From: Piper betle
Taxonomy: Eukaryota; Streptophyta; Magnoliopsida; Piperales; Piperaceae
Reading direction: 5' to 3'
DNA length: 64,000 nucleotides
NCBI GenBank assembly: GCA_033002965.1
Contig: JAURVB010002106.1
Span: 30,225 to 94,224, forward strand
Position 1 is the first letter of the stretch. The number at the start of each line of letters is the position of its first letter. The notes under the pieces were generated by a model. It ran no database searches and had not been told where the DNA came from. It saw nothing but the letters and a program-made list of their open reading frames with translations. The translations under genes and the position numbers were made by a program. This document shows, one piece after another, positions 35,627 through 47,465 of the stretch.

Positions 35627-37887
35627 CCTCCACCACAACCACGGCCACGGCGCGACCTGAACATCGCGGTCGTCGTCGTTGTCGTTTTCTATTTAAAACC
35701 ATCCTCGCCCATCTTCTCCCCTACGTGTGGACATGGTCCATACACCACACCACACCCCACCGGCTTCTAAGCTTGGCTCGCTCATAAAGGAAGGGGTGTA
35801 ATAAGGACTTCCACAGATAAACCTTTAATTAATTTGTAATGTGTTTCTCTGTAATTGATGTTTTATCATTTGAGTAACCATAAAACGGTTAAATACAATT
35901 AATTTGCCACTGTCTATTTTGTCCTATTTTTATTACATAACCGTGATTTTAAGTAAAACTACCATATTTTCCCGCTCATTTTATTTGAGGTTGACCCAAC
36001 TTTCAAGTAATAAAACAACGTCGGATTCAAAAGTAGGAGTTCAAATAATAAAAAAATAAAATGGGTCTGCCCTTAAAAGTAAGAGTAGCTTGTTGATTTT
36101 GTGATAAAAGTAGTTATAAGTTTGAAATTCAAGTCTTGACATAGGCATAATTTGAGTAGATTTATATTTTAAATAAAATAATCAAATATTTTCCCTTAAA
36201 TTAATTAAACGTTCACTGTGTAGCCTATTAGTATTAGTGTTTTAATTTTTAAACAATTTAACTAATATTATCAATTTTTTCATTATTTTTTAATCAAATA
36301 TTTTTCCTTAAATTAATAAAACGTCTACTGTGTAGCCTTTTAGTATTAGTGTTTTAATTTTTAAACAATTTAAACAATATTATCATTTTTTCATTATTTT
36401 TTAATTTAATGAAAAATAAATTTACTTTTTAATATCATTTAAATTTGAAATAGTTAATAATATCGCCCTTTACATCCTACGCAAATACTTGGCCTATTAA
36501 AGACACCAAAAATATGTGCTGAAGATTAAATATATCCAATAAAATAAAGGGTAATATTAAATTATTTACCTTCAATTACGGATGAGATAATATTCTTCAC
36601 ATCAAAACGAAATCACTGGTGGGAAGTTAATTTAATTTACACACTGAATTATGAGAGTTATCAACCTTACTATATCGTGTTAGATACTATGTTAAAATGT
36701 CAACAAAAAAATTACAAATTTAAAAATATAATCTTATTCTCACCATTAATAATATATTTATAAATAATAAAAGTCATTGTTATCAAATGAATAATAATAT
36801 TTTTTTATTTGTGACCATTCAATGAAATAATTAAGTATAACTTTTAGCCAATTTCTAACATATACAAATTCACTCACTGTGAAACTGGCAATAGTTTAGT
36901 AATAGTTTGTTATTGGTTTTTTTACCTAAGGGACGCCAGTCATAGTTACATAATTTCGTTACCAGCCACAAACCCTCAAGAAAGATCAAACTCATCTACT
37001 TCAACGTTTCTTTTCATTCTTTACGACGAAGTCGGGATTTAACCTCACCTATTTTACCGCATGAATTGGATTGGATTGATTTCGATTTTCACGCGAGCTT
37101 CCTTTCCTATCTACCATGTTTGATGACGTACAAAGGGAATTAAACCGGCTTTTTGTCGTATAATGTCTCAGATTTTGTTATATTACCCATGTCTTAAGTA
37201 TAGGACTTGATCAAATGAGTAGCTAAGGGCCAAGGTGGAGAACTTTTATGCGGCGAAATAGAAAGGTTGGGAGAGTTGGATGGAGGGAACAATGATGAGT
37301 TGCACGACATTGATCGGCCAGCAGCAGCACGCTTGAGCTCACTGAAGCAAGTTGCAAAAAGAGAGGAGCTTTTCGGCTTTGGGAGCCCACTTTTGATCGA
37401 CCAAGATCAACCATCTTCCACTATCCGGCCGAATTTTAGGTACGTAGATGTGCTAATGTTCCTCTGTCCTTGTAATGGGTGGGAGCTAGATTTTCATTTG
37501 ACATGCAGATAATCCTCTGTTTTTTGTATCCCTCTAGCTCCTGTTTCTGTTTGCTTCCTGGTTCTTTAACCCAACAGTTTTGCAGCAGCAGTCCATGGTG
37601 GTCTCAAATCAAGTGGGTAATTGAAGGGGATTGAGAGGACAGGAATGACCCATAAAAATTTTGCTTCTGTTCATGCAATTCCCTGCTAATTCTCATCTTG
37701 TTAATGATGACACTGCTGCTACATCTCCCTCCTTAATTGTCCCAAAGCCATTGATTAATCGTTGGAGCTAAGACTATCTGCATCTAGGAGGAGCTTGAAG
37801 AAGCAGCCTTGGGCATGGTAATGTGGTCGTCAGTACTTTTTCCAACTAGATTCATAGAGCTCAGCTAGCTAAAATTTGCTGCCGGAG
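35627..37887. other. Upstream intergenic region of the NPH3 gene
   Basis: A mostly AT-rich stretch without a supported gene. It has a tandem duplication of about 112 bp at 36,181-36,402. From about 37,000 base composition becomes more balanced, and 37,250-37,880 may include the promoter, 5' leader or a leader intron. The 81-codon frame at 37,267-37,512 has no recognisable domain and is not called. Confidence 0.5.
36181..36402. repeat. Tandem duplication, about 112 bp x 2
   Basis: The unit starting ATCAAATATTTT at 36,181 repeats at 36,293. Both contain CTGTGTAGCC and TTAGTATTAGTGTTTTAAT, with about ten differences. Confidence 0.85.
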
Positions 37888-37946
37888 ATGAAGTTTATGA
37901 AACTTGGGCACCGGCCTGACAGTTTCTTTACCACGGATGCAGTGAG
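37888..37946 (+). other. NPH3 gene coding exon 1
   Basis: Starts at the ATG and ends in GCAGTGAG before the donor GTCTGT. The phase-2 junction is completed by G at 38,037, giving Arg20. Confidence 0.85.
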
Positions 37947-40900
37947 GTCTGTTAATTCTAGTCCCATATATAGACTTTATAAAGTTTATTTTTAGATTTG
38001 CCTACATATCTAAGTTCTTTTCCATGTGAATTGCAGGTCTGTTTCATCCGAAATCTCAAGCGACATTGCAATCCAAGTGAAGGGGACTAAATTTCTTCTT
38101 CACAAGGTTGGTAGTTGGTAGCACTAATTCAATAAACTTTAAACAGTCTAGCCTTCATGACAAGATTTTAATGTTTGTCATGTATTTGTCTCCCGCAAGT
38201 TTCCCCTGCTCTCCAAGTGTGCCCGCCTGCAAAAGCTCTGCTCAGAGACTACCGACGCCGGGACGGAGATAAGGCTGCCGGACCTACCCGGCGGAGTAGA
38301 AGCGTTCGAAGCATGCGCCAAGTTCTGCTACGGCATCACCATAACTGTGAGCGCCTTCAACATTGTCCCCATCCGATGCGCGGCAGAGTACCTCGGGATG
38401 AAGGAGGGGGTGGAGAAGGGGAACCTGACCAACAAGCTCGACACCTTCCTCCACTCCTGCGTGCTCCGGCGTTGGAAGGACGCCATCGTCACTCTGCAAA
38501 GCACCAGAGCCTTTCCGATACATACCCAGGACCTGGGCGTCACCGGCCGGTGCATCGACGCCGTCGCCGCCCGCGTCGCTGCCCACCCCTCAAGCTCAAG
38601 TGGTCGTATACCCCGTGCAACAGCACAGACGGGAGCCGACACCGCGCCGCAGGCAAAGGATGGTGGGCTGAGGACATTGCCGAGCTCGGCATCGACCACT
38701 ACTGGCGGGTCATGGTGGCCATCAAAGCTACTACCATAGTTCCGGCTAATCTCATCGGGGAAGCTCTCCAAGTCTACGCCCGGCGGTGGCTGCCCAACAT
38801 GACCAAGAACGGCATCGGCATCGGCATCATCAGGCAGGTGCCGGATTCTTGCTCGGATCCCACCAGAGAAGCCGCTGCGAAGCACAGGCTGATCTTGGAA
38901 TCTGTGGTGAGCCTGCTCCCGCCTGAGAAAGGCTCTGTTTCCTGCTGCTTCATGCTCAAGCTCCTCAAGGCCGCCACTTTTCTGCGCTCCTCCTACTCTT
39001 CCAAGATGGATCTCGCGAGGAGAATAGGACTGCAGCTAGAAGAAGCTAATGTTAGCGACCTGCTCATCCCCTCCCTCTCCGACGCCGACGACTCGTCCGT
39101 GTACGACGTCGACATTGTGTCGATCATACTGGAGCAGTTCATGTCGCAGGGGCAGAGCCCGCCGACAAGCCCGCCGAGGGAGAGGGCGGCGAGGGAGCGG
39201 AGGCGGCGGTCGAGGTCGGCGGAGTACGTGGACGTGGAGCTGCAGGAGAGGAGGAGGTCGTCGTCGGCGTCGCATGGGGCGAGGTTGAAGGTGGCCAAGC
39301 TCGTTGACGGGTACCTGCAGGTCGTCGCCGGCGACGAGAAGCTGCCGCTTCAGAAGGTGGTGGCTCTCGCCGAGGCCATACCTGACTTCGCCCGCCCTGA
39401 CCACGACGACCTCTACTCCGTCATAGACAGCTACCTCAAGGTACAATGCTCTGCTCACCTCTTTTTTACTACTACTTCTTACCTTCTATATTCTTCCCTC
39501 CTTCCAAATTCATGATATAGCATTTTGTGATAGGTTCTTGTTAAATTGTTTCCTAGTGTTCTGTTGAAATTCATAGCTCACATTCATCGTTGTTGATTAC
39601 GGTCAGTTATATTTCTCCTCAATTTTCGATTTTATTCATTATATTTCGTAAAGCCATGGAATGGAGCTCTTCTACCCAATGAGCTGCATCTTGGGTGAGT
39701 ATTTTCAGACTTAGTATCTAGTAGTAGGAGATCCCATCTGTGACTGATAATCTACTCATGCCATGGTTGGTTAGCACTAAAAAAATGTAAGATGGATAAA
39801 ATTAACTTTCATAATTATAATTTATAGAGACTGAGTTGTGATATAAATATGAGATGTAAAATCTCTTCAAAAAATTTTCCCCCTTTTTTGTGTTTTTAAA
39901 GAAATCGAGAGAGCTAAAATTTTCATAGGAGATCTCTTAGTGTGAAGTTTTAGTTACAACTTATCATAAAATACTCTAAACTACTTTTGACATAAATTTT
40001 ATAAAATTTATTTAATATAAAGATATCTCTTTAGTTGTGGTTTAGACTTTGTTTAGTTGGCATGAAAATAATATAAATGACATGAAAATTTAAAATAGTC
40101 AACATTTTAAAATAGTTATAATTAATATATTTACATAAAAAACTTTTATTTATTATTTTATGTATAAATTCAATATGGTTGGATATGATTAGGTACATAC
40201 GTTGATCATGTTTACTTCAAAATGGGTCATTCACGTGCTCTCAGCCATGCAACTAATTTTTCACCTTTTTATTATTTCTTGAGATAATAAAAAGGTAAAA
40301 ATTATTTTATAAATGGGAGAAGAAATTCATTGTGGACGTAATATACATTAAACATATACTTATTTTTTATAAAATACATAATATATATTGCTTTTAATAT
40401 GGTTGATTAGTTTAAGATTTTTATATCATTTATATTATCTTCATGCTAACTAAACATAACCTTAGCTAGGCTGGGAATGGCTAAAATTTGTCCGGACCTT
40501 TGATGGTAAGCCAATTAAATTATTACATGTTGTTGGTTGACGGGTTCTTTGGTAAGAGAAGGAAGTAAAATCACTTGTCTTCCTATCCTACAACTCTTTT
40601 GTGCTGTAGGTAGAATAAATTTCAGGAGCAACCAATCACCACTGAAAAATATAAATAAAATACTATTATCCACGATAGATTTGGGTTTTACAATTTCTCC
40701 ATAGTCAAATAATAAAATCCTAATTGTATCACTTTGTCTTCATTCTTAAAGATAGGTTTGTATACCTTAAGACCTTTGTCTATAATTTTTTTAGATCATA
40801 TTGTGGACTATACTTTCCTTGATGGCAATATACTCCACGATAACAGGTAGGCATACTATATGGTTCAAGTCTTTTACCGTGGAATATACTTATGAGCTAT

Positions 40901-42947
40901 ATACCTACCGTAGAATATACTATCATGGAAGAAAGTATAATCCACAATATTATCTTAAAAAACTTTAGAAAAATGTACTAATGATACATACCTATGCTTT
41001 TTAACCGTGGGAAAAATTAAGCAATCAGCCTATATATTTTGATAGTGGAGACAAAAAATATTTTAAATATACGTGGGCGAAAGTGATATTTTTGTAGTGC
41101 AAAGTATTGCCAGACACTCATGAAAGACATGTTTATAATCCATTCATCTATTTTTTCTAAAAGCTTGAGCATAAAAAAATTATATAAATCATTTATTTTC
41201 TATAGGAAGAATTTCTGGGTAGGAAAACCACGTTATCTGAAGGTCCTTTGTGTTACTCTGCCTTGAGAGCTCTGTCCATTTATGCTCTCTACTACCTGCT
41301 TAGTTAGCCTTCTTTGTCATGAAAGTATACGTCTATGAATTGGATTCTACAATTTCTGGAGTTAGCAGTCCTCTCACGCAACCTTAGTAATTGTAAACAT
41401 CCTGAGCACACAAACATCCCATTCTTTCATGCTATAAACCCAACCTCTCCACCCCTGCCGGCTCTTTTAGGCATTTTACATTAGCTAATCTTTTACAATT
41501 ATGCAATTCTGATTGCTTGGTTGGGTATACATTATTTCAATATGCGTGGGCCTTCTAAGTTTGAAAAGAAATTGTGGGACTTGATTAAGATAAAAGAAAT
41601 ATAGTTGGAAGGAGGAATAATGACTTAGATGTGGAGTTGGAACCCCACTCAAAGTAATTAAGCCAATTCTTAGACAAGACTTACCCGTCAAGACTGGCAC
41701 TCTCCATTACAGGTCGCACGCTTGCAAGAGTATAAGATGATAGCACCCTTCTCCATCATTGTACCCAACAGCTCTATCCTTATAAATAATGATGATCACA
41801 GCAAATCTATCTTCGTCTTTTTCTTCTATCCTAAATAAGGAACCATACAAATAGGATTGACGGAGAGTTTTGATGGTCAGATAATCACATATCTATCTTT
41901 TCTTTTCTTTTTCTAATTCTTCATTTTCTTCTTACCCAAATAAATGGTCAAAGACATGAATCCTAAACTAGGACCCATATCAATACACATAACATTATAA
42001 GAGACTTTTGATGGTCGGATAATCGCATACCTATCTTCTTTTTATTTATCTAATTTTTCTTCTGGTTTTTTCCACCTAAAGCCCAAAATCTTCTACTTAT
42101 TCTTCCAATTTTACTTGCTTTTTCTTCCACCCATTACCCAAAACTGTTACACCGGAATCCTATATTCATGCGATTACAAATGGCAGTGATCATATACCTA
42201 TATATGCCAAATGAATTTATTTTTTTACATCTCCAACTATATGATATATTGTTTGCTCTCATGGTCTATCATGAAATTACCCATCACTGAATCACATATC
42301 TCAAATGTTTTCTTTTCGGTTACACCGCCAGCCAAACTATCTGATATATTGTTTGCTCTATAACTAGTAGCAGTCAGCACGACGAGTCATAATTCATAAT
42401 TCTTGTGAATGCTGTTTGATTGGTGGGTACTTATGATCACTTATGTACCTGAAAACAGGCTCACCCAGAGTCAAGCAAGAGCGAGAGGAAACGACTGTGC
42501 AGAATCTTGGACTGCAAGAAGCTATCCATGGAAGCATGCATGAGGGCAGCCCAGAACGAGCTGCTCCCTTTAAGGGTGGTGGTGCAGGTACTCTTCTTTG
42601 AGCAGGCGAAGTCGGCCATGGCTGGAGGCCTAGTGTCTGAGCTACCCAACAACCTTAAAGTCCTCCTTGCGGCACAAGGCAGGGACGCGGGCTCTAGAAT
42701 GGTGAAGGGATCAGCAGAAGACGATTGGAGCATCTCCGGAGTCAAGTCCCCTAGGTTGAAGATCTCGACGTTGAGGATGAAGTTGGCAGAAGCAGAGACC
42801 GACATTGATGAAGACATCATTAACCAAGATGGTGCTGCAGGAAAACATGCCAAGCCGAAGTTCCTCTACTCCATGCCTGCTACATCCAAGAAAATGCTTA
42901 GCAAACTATGGTCAATCAATAAAAGTGTCAGTGATCAGAAGCATTGA
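37888..42947 (+). CDS. BTB/POZ-NPH3 domain protein (phototropin-signalling adaptor type), frameshifted
   Basis: Four coding exons: 37,888-37,946, 38,037-38,106, 38,200-39,440 and 42,459-42,947. The start [14 protein letters not shown] is typical of the family, and an in-frame TAA sits 18 bases upstream. A BTB fold covers about residues 29-125 ([27 protein letters not shown]). The NPH3 domain runs from about 198 ([12 protein letters not shown]) to about 475, with the diagnostic [14 protein letters not shown] crossing the last exon junction, then [16 protein letters not shown]. Allowing for the frameshift, the length is about 619 residues, usual for the family; the closest relative I recall is the Arabidopsis At5g47800 subgroup. 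Family members act at the plasma membrane as phototropin partners or Cullin3 substrate adaptors; this one's partner is unknown. One base is missing near 38,586-38,589, which would stop translation after about 222 residues, before the NPH3 domain. It is either a sequencing error in a C run or a pseudogene. Confidence 0.9.
38037..38106 (+). other. NPH3 gene coding exon 2
   Basis: Acceptor TTGCAG precedes it and donor GTTGGT follows. It encodes [19 protein letters not shown] and the following LLHK, the start of the BTB fold. Confidence 0.85.
38200..39440 (+). other. NPH3 gene coding exon 3 (large, GC-rich)
   Basis: Begins [16 protein letters not shown] after acceptor CCGCAAG and ends SYLK before donor GTACAA. 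Third codon positions are strongly G/C, as in many monocot genes. Codons change frame at 38,586-38,589. An arginine/serine-rich insert (about residues 370-400, [12 protein letters not shown]) interrupts the NPH3 domain at a position that is variable in the family. Confidence 0.88.
38586..38589 (+). other. Frameshift site in exon 3 (C run)
   Basis: Upstream codons ...VAAHP use one frame; the downstream codons LKLKWSYTP use the frame one base earlier. Adding one C to this CCCC run would make the two continuous. Left as is, the first frame ends at 38,739. Confidence 0.85.
40049..40457. mobile_element. MITE with 30-bp terminal inverted repeats
   Basis: GTTTAGTTGGCATGAAAATA...AAATGA (40,051-40,080) is the reverse complement of 40,426-40,455 with two mismatches in 30. 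The 400 bp between are AT-rich and non-coding. No clear TSD is visible, so the superfamily is not assigned. Confidence 0.7.
40640..41099. mobile_element. MITE-like element with CACTA-type ends
   Basis: The left end CACTGAAAAATATA and right end ATATTTTTGTAGTG (CACTACAAAAATAT on the minus strand) resemble CACTA termini. Inside, 40,795-40,840 and 40,922-40,967 form a second inverted repeat (ATTGTGGACTATACTTTC / GAAAGTATAATCCACAAT). The flanking triplets CAC and CAA do not match perfectly, so the boundaries are tentative. Confidence 0.5.
42459..42947 (+). other. NPH3 gene coding exon 4
   Basis: Begins [18 protein letters not shown], completing the conserved YLKAHP motif, and ends at TGA 42,945-42,947. 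It encodes the end of the NPH3 domain ([19 protein letters not shown]) and a variable C-terminal tail of about 110 residues. No coiled coil stands out in the tail. Confidence 0.9.
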
Positions 42948-44189
42948 CATGATATACAAGTTCTTCATCTTCTCTTTATGAAGAAGCAATGCCGAAAACA
43001 TAACGGTTGGTGTTTTTTCACTTTGTATTTGCTTAAAGTAAAGGTGGGAAAGAGAAATATTCAAGTGTCTAAATCTGTAAAAATCAGTAGTTGTTTCTTT
43101 GTATAAGAAGTCCCTTTTGTCTTTTACATTTCAGATGTCATAGGTTAGGTATTCACCAATGTAAATGTTTGGAGTGCATTAATCCATGTTCAATTTTGCC
43201 TGTAAATTGCTTTTTGTTCTGGGTTGAGAGGTTGGAATGATCATCTTTAAGCATCTTTTTTTAGCAAGGGAGGATACTCATTAGGTTAAGCAGATATGGA
43301 TTGGATACGGCCTTATGGGTATATGTATAATATTATATTTATTTTATTTACTATGTCTTTGTTTTACCTGAATTTGTCAAAATTGTATTGATCTTATCTG
43401 ATAAAAAAGGAAAATAATATAATCTTAATGTGAAATGTAAGAAAAACTTCATAATTTTTTTTAATATTTGAAAAAATATATTTATAAAAATATTAAATAT
43501 ACAAATTGGATCACCATAAACTAGAGTCCGATTAAATGGGCTGTTCACATCAAAAAGAATTATTGTATCATTGCTCATTCGTATCAGTATGGATAGATTT
43601 TAGGATATTGTATATCAAAATCCATCTTTGCTTAGAGTGCACAACAAGAGTATGTCCAACTGACATAGTTTGTCGGCGTAGGCTACATGTTCACATTCAA
43701 TATAAGTTATAGTTACAATTCACGTAATTAGGAGCATCTACGATGTCCGCATTCGTATCTGCAATTGTGTTCATATTTTAAATATAGATGATCTGCACAG
43801 ATTGCAAACATTTTTGCTGTTAACAAAACATCACCCGTAAAAAAATTGGACACTAGTGGATGTAAGTGCCCCCCCCCCCAAAGTCTGCAAAAGTTTGCCA
43901 AAACTAAACCATTGGTCTACGTTCTAACCCTATAACCCACGATCTTCTTCTCAGCCACCTCCTTGCCGCTGCTCCATTTCTAGTTCCCGTCTCGGCCACC
44001 GCCTCCTTTCCAATCGCCAACACAACCACCTCCTTTCTCCTACCATATTCCAACTCTCCTGGCTTTGAAGTCCGCCGCAAATCTCGACAACAGGCTGCGC
44101 TTCCCCTCCGTCTCCAAAACTGGTGCTGGCCGGACGTCCGCTGCTCCCGATCTTCTCCTCATGCAGAAAAAGATTTATGTAGTATGCTT
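42948..44189. other. 3' flank of NPH3 gene and intergenic DNA
   Basis: The first 200-300 bp probably hold the 3' untranslated region; no poly(A) signal is decisive. A poly(C) run lies at 43,869-43,880. No other gene is supported. Confidence 0.5.
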
Positions 44190-44812
44190 TGATCGTAGTT
44201 GTTATGGGTCATTGAGAGATGGGTTGCGGTTTTAAGATGCCGGGGAGAAGAATGGTGGAAAGGGGGCTAGGAGTGAAGAGATGAGGGGGAGGCAGAGATT
44301 CAATAATCGGGTGTCACTTCAATGCTCCTCAACTGAAGGCTTGAAGAGATTCCTTTTGAAGATACTCGGCCATGATCTTGTCTGATTTAAGAGAAATCCC
44401 AATAGGGGAGACCGAGTAAGAAGAAGAAGAAAGGAATGGTGAGAGAATAGAATTTGTAGCGAAAGATGGGGAAAGAAGAAGAAGAGAAATAGGAGGAGAA
44501 GGAGAAGGATAACAAGTTAGAGAAGAATTGTATTTCATTCGTATTCTTCCTCCCAATGTACAATTCACCCCCTTTTTATATAATTCCCATTACAAATTTG
44601 AAATGCAATTTAATATTTTCATTTTCCCGTTAAAACCGAAAACATCAGATTCCATTTAAATTTATGCAACCCAAAGTAGAATATTACTAGGTAACCTCTG
44701 TATATAGCCGTTTCGACTAATTTTCTTTCTCTTGTAACATTCCCGCCTGGTTAAGTTCCCCTTGTCCTTGAGGAGGAAGGAAACACTAGTATAGAGATGG
44801 TGAATGTAACAC
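44190..44812 (-). mobile_element. Old LTR retroelement remnant (3' LTR and pol-end junction)
   Basis: Read on the minus strand, CCTTGAGGACAAGGGGAAC, then CAGGCGGGAATG, then TTACA resembles the usual end of Ty3 pol followed by a polypurine tract and LTR start (LTR from about 44,737 downwards). About 160 bp into the LTR is a TATA box (ATTATATAAAAAGGGGG, minus strand of about 44,571-44,587) followed by a CT-rich leader (ACAATTCTTCTCTAAC). The other LTR end is not clear. This family differs from A-D. Confidence 0.5.
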
Positions 44813-45954
44813 CCTAATTCTGATACACTTTCCAATAGGATTGGAATGTTACAATTGAAGTAAGTCATGCCTAAATTAATTAATCTATAAGACTCGAACT
44901 AAAAAGGAATTGAAGCAACCCTTATGGCTTAGGCTAATCATTTGGTCGATTTGGTTAAACGGATAGAAACAAAATTACAATTGACGACCAAACTAACCAT
45001 TTCAAACTAATTTGGTTTAGTTCGGTTTTAACCGAATTTCAACCAAACTAACCGAAATGATAAATGATGCTATCTATTATTGAGTGGCCACTCTATAATG
45101 TTTACTTAGTTATTCTTAAATCTTATTTATGAAATAAAGATACGGTAGCACATATTTAGGGGCCAATTATAAATTTATCATGAAAAATTACATGAATAAG
45201 GTTCTAGCTTCGACATTACATTATAGATATAAAATAGATAATTTATGAAATCTCCATCTCTTCCACATACTTATACAAAGAATCTTGAATGGATTGAACC
45301 AAAATGATCTAATTTAACTTTTTTATATAGCATGATCACTAGAGGTATATATAGGCATGACTTATAAGAAAGTAAAGTATAGAAAATGATGCAAATGAAA
45401 TCTTCTTTATCTATTAGTATATTTGGTTTGATTTGTTCCAATTATGTTCACTTGGTATTAGGTTTCAAACGAACTACCAACCAAACTCAAATAGCACCGA
45501 ACCAAACTTCAAAAATGGGTTTGGCTTAAACAATTTAGTTAGTTAGCCAAACTGTGGTTAGCTCTACTCCTGGCATATCAAGAATGGAAGGCACCAACTA
45601 AATAAATGGGCAAACACTCAACATGAAAATGATGTACGAGTACATGCAATTACCTAACAAGGAAACTATGCCCAATCATATGGCATGAAAGCACCAACAC
45701 CCAACAAGGGCTAAATACATAAGAATATATAAATAGGTGAGTAAACATGCTAAAAATAACTGTTAGGTCTTGCAATCTATGCATCTCATCTATAGACTTA
45801 CCATCATATTTGATCTGCTGATACGAAAATAGGTGAGGAAAATACATCTCATACAAACAAGATAAACACATACAAGCAAAAGCATAAATATACACTCAAA
45901 TAATAAACAAAACACAACAAGTGGCACGTTGAGGACAAGTGTGTGCAGTAACTA
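44813..45954. other. Intergenic; possible decayed TGGTT-rich transposon
   Basis: No gene is supported. The zones 44,950-45,060 and 45,460-45,570 are rich in GGTTTAGTTCGGTTT / AACCAAACTAACC in opposite senses, like subterminal zones of a non-autonomous hAT-type element, but I could not find ends or a TSD. Confidence 0.35.
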
Positions 45955-47465
45955 AAACATGTATATTCAATATTTCAATATATTTACTAAAACATGTATA
46001 TTAACATGTCATCATTAGAAAATTTTCTACTAAAGCAGATATCTTATCATATCATATTATCATACATTGTATTTCAACACATCTTTCTCAACATAATGAC
46101 AACATAAACAAAATATTAACATTCAATCATCTAACATGTGTGTGCAAGAGACATCACTGCTCCTTCGTCTAAGTTGGTACATTCAACTCATAATTCTCAC
46201 CTACACATATTATAAAAACATGTTAGTAACAAGTTTTACTGGTCCAAAATATAACTATATCAAACTGGCTATGAGTGCTAACTCTCATAACTCATGATTA
46301 TCACCTACATATATTATAAAAACACGTTAGTAAGAAGTGTTACTGGTCCAAAATATAACTATATCAAACTGACTATAAGAGCTAACTCTCATATGAAGAA
46401 AAATATTTGTATACTTCACCAAAATTCTCAAAAGGGCACCTAATGTGGAGCCACCAGGCGACAGACTCAGTAGCATCCCGAAGTGACTGCTTTGCAGATG
46501 CCTCTCTCGACATTTTCTCATTTTATTTTCTGGTCTCTTGGGACTACCAGTATATCCTAGGGAGAATGAAGGCCAAGTATTTTCATGTAATCGCCTTTAG
46601 TACCCTTTTGAACCACAAGTCCAAACGTGCGCTATACATAACAGTACCCATCTCCACGTTCTCCAAGTGTGAAGAACTCAAACACGAAGTTGTCATGATC
46701 CCTCGAGAACAGAACAACGCTCACTAATCTAGAGCCTGCTTTGACTAGTACGTGCACTTGCTCATGGTACATGCGAGTTGGTTTTCTCATCTCTTGTCTC
46801 ATTGAAATGTGATAAAATTATCTATATATGCCTGAGAAGGGATTTATGTAATAGGCCAGAAGGTAACTTGTGGTGGATTTTGTTTTCAAAAATATACTTG
46901 AGGGATCTCATCTTCGAGGGTTATTAATCCAAAAAATTAGTTGACTTAATAGCTTGGGTTAAGTAGGATTCGATAAAATGCCACTTAACCAGTCCTATAT
47001 GTAATAAAACAAACATACGATAGAATAGAGCATAAAATAGGGATGAGTCCTAAACGGACTTGGCAGAACCTTTGAACGCGTTCACGTGCCTAGGCAGCGA
47101 GCTCCTACTTCGCACTTACCCATCAAGACTCAAGTCAAAATGGGGTGGAGAAGAAGAAAAGACAGGGTAGCAATTTTGTAATAAGAACTTGATTCGCTCC
47201 CGACTCAAGTCAATATTACTAAATAAATTCTAAAAAATATATACAATAAATATGATAAAATACAAAAAAATAAAATAAGCTCATTCTTTTCTGATGTGTT
47301 CATGACATTAACATCATATACTTAGGTACACATGACCCTCATGGTTCATAACACACGAACGGCTTTGGCTCAGTATGTGTGTTCTGAAATTAACTTGACT
47401 AAAAAATGACAATTGAACTGACTGGTTCTAATTATAAAACCCTAACTCAGGTCACGGGTTTTACA
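45955..47465 (-). mobile_element. LTR fragment, A/B type, left end missing
   Basis: It aligns with the LTR middle and end (compare 15,911-16,800 with 45,985-46,940) and ends in CACGGGTTTTACA. The TGTAACACC start is absent. It has its own tandem duplication of about 111 bp (46,210-46,320 and 46,321-46,400), the unit including the AGTAAC/GTTACTG palindrome. A dyad GATTCG-N9-CAAGTC lies at about 47,190. A polypurine tract and internal DNA follow, so it is the 3' LTR of a minus-strand element. Confidence 0.7.

Larger units (their letters stand above)
39441..42458 (+). other. NPH3 gene intron 3 (3 kb)
   Basis: Donor GTACAA and acceptor AAAACAG are clear. The intron hosts two MITE-like insertions (40,049-40,457 and 40,640-41,099). 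It also has a local duplication of about 135 bp (GAGTTTTGATGGTCAGATAATC at about 41,871; GACTTTTGATGGTCGGATAATC at about 42,003) and a repeated GATATATTGTTTGCTCT (42,242 and 42,341). Confidence 0.8.

Noticed and set aside
37267..37512. 81-codon frame upstream of the NPH3 gene
   Set aside because: No domain and no splice arrangement joining it to the family-typical start MKFMKLG; it may be leader sequence.
38175..38590. First part of the longest frame over the NPH3 exon, starting at 38,175
   Set aside because: It begins inside intron 2 and reads the exon in the wrong frame until the frameshift at 38,586-38,589; the true N-terminal part is in the other frame.
39036..39458. Minus-strand frame of 140 codons over NPH3 exon 3
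   Set aside because: It is a shadow of the GC-rich coding exon; its arginine/proline-rich product has no domain.
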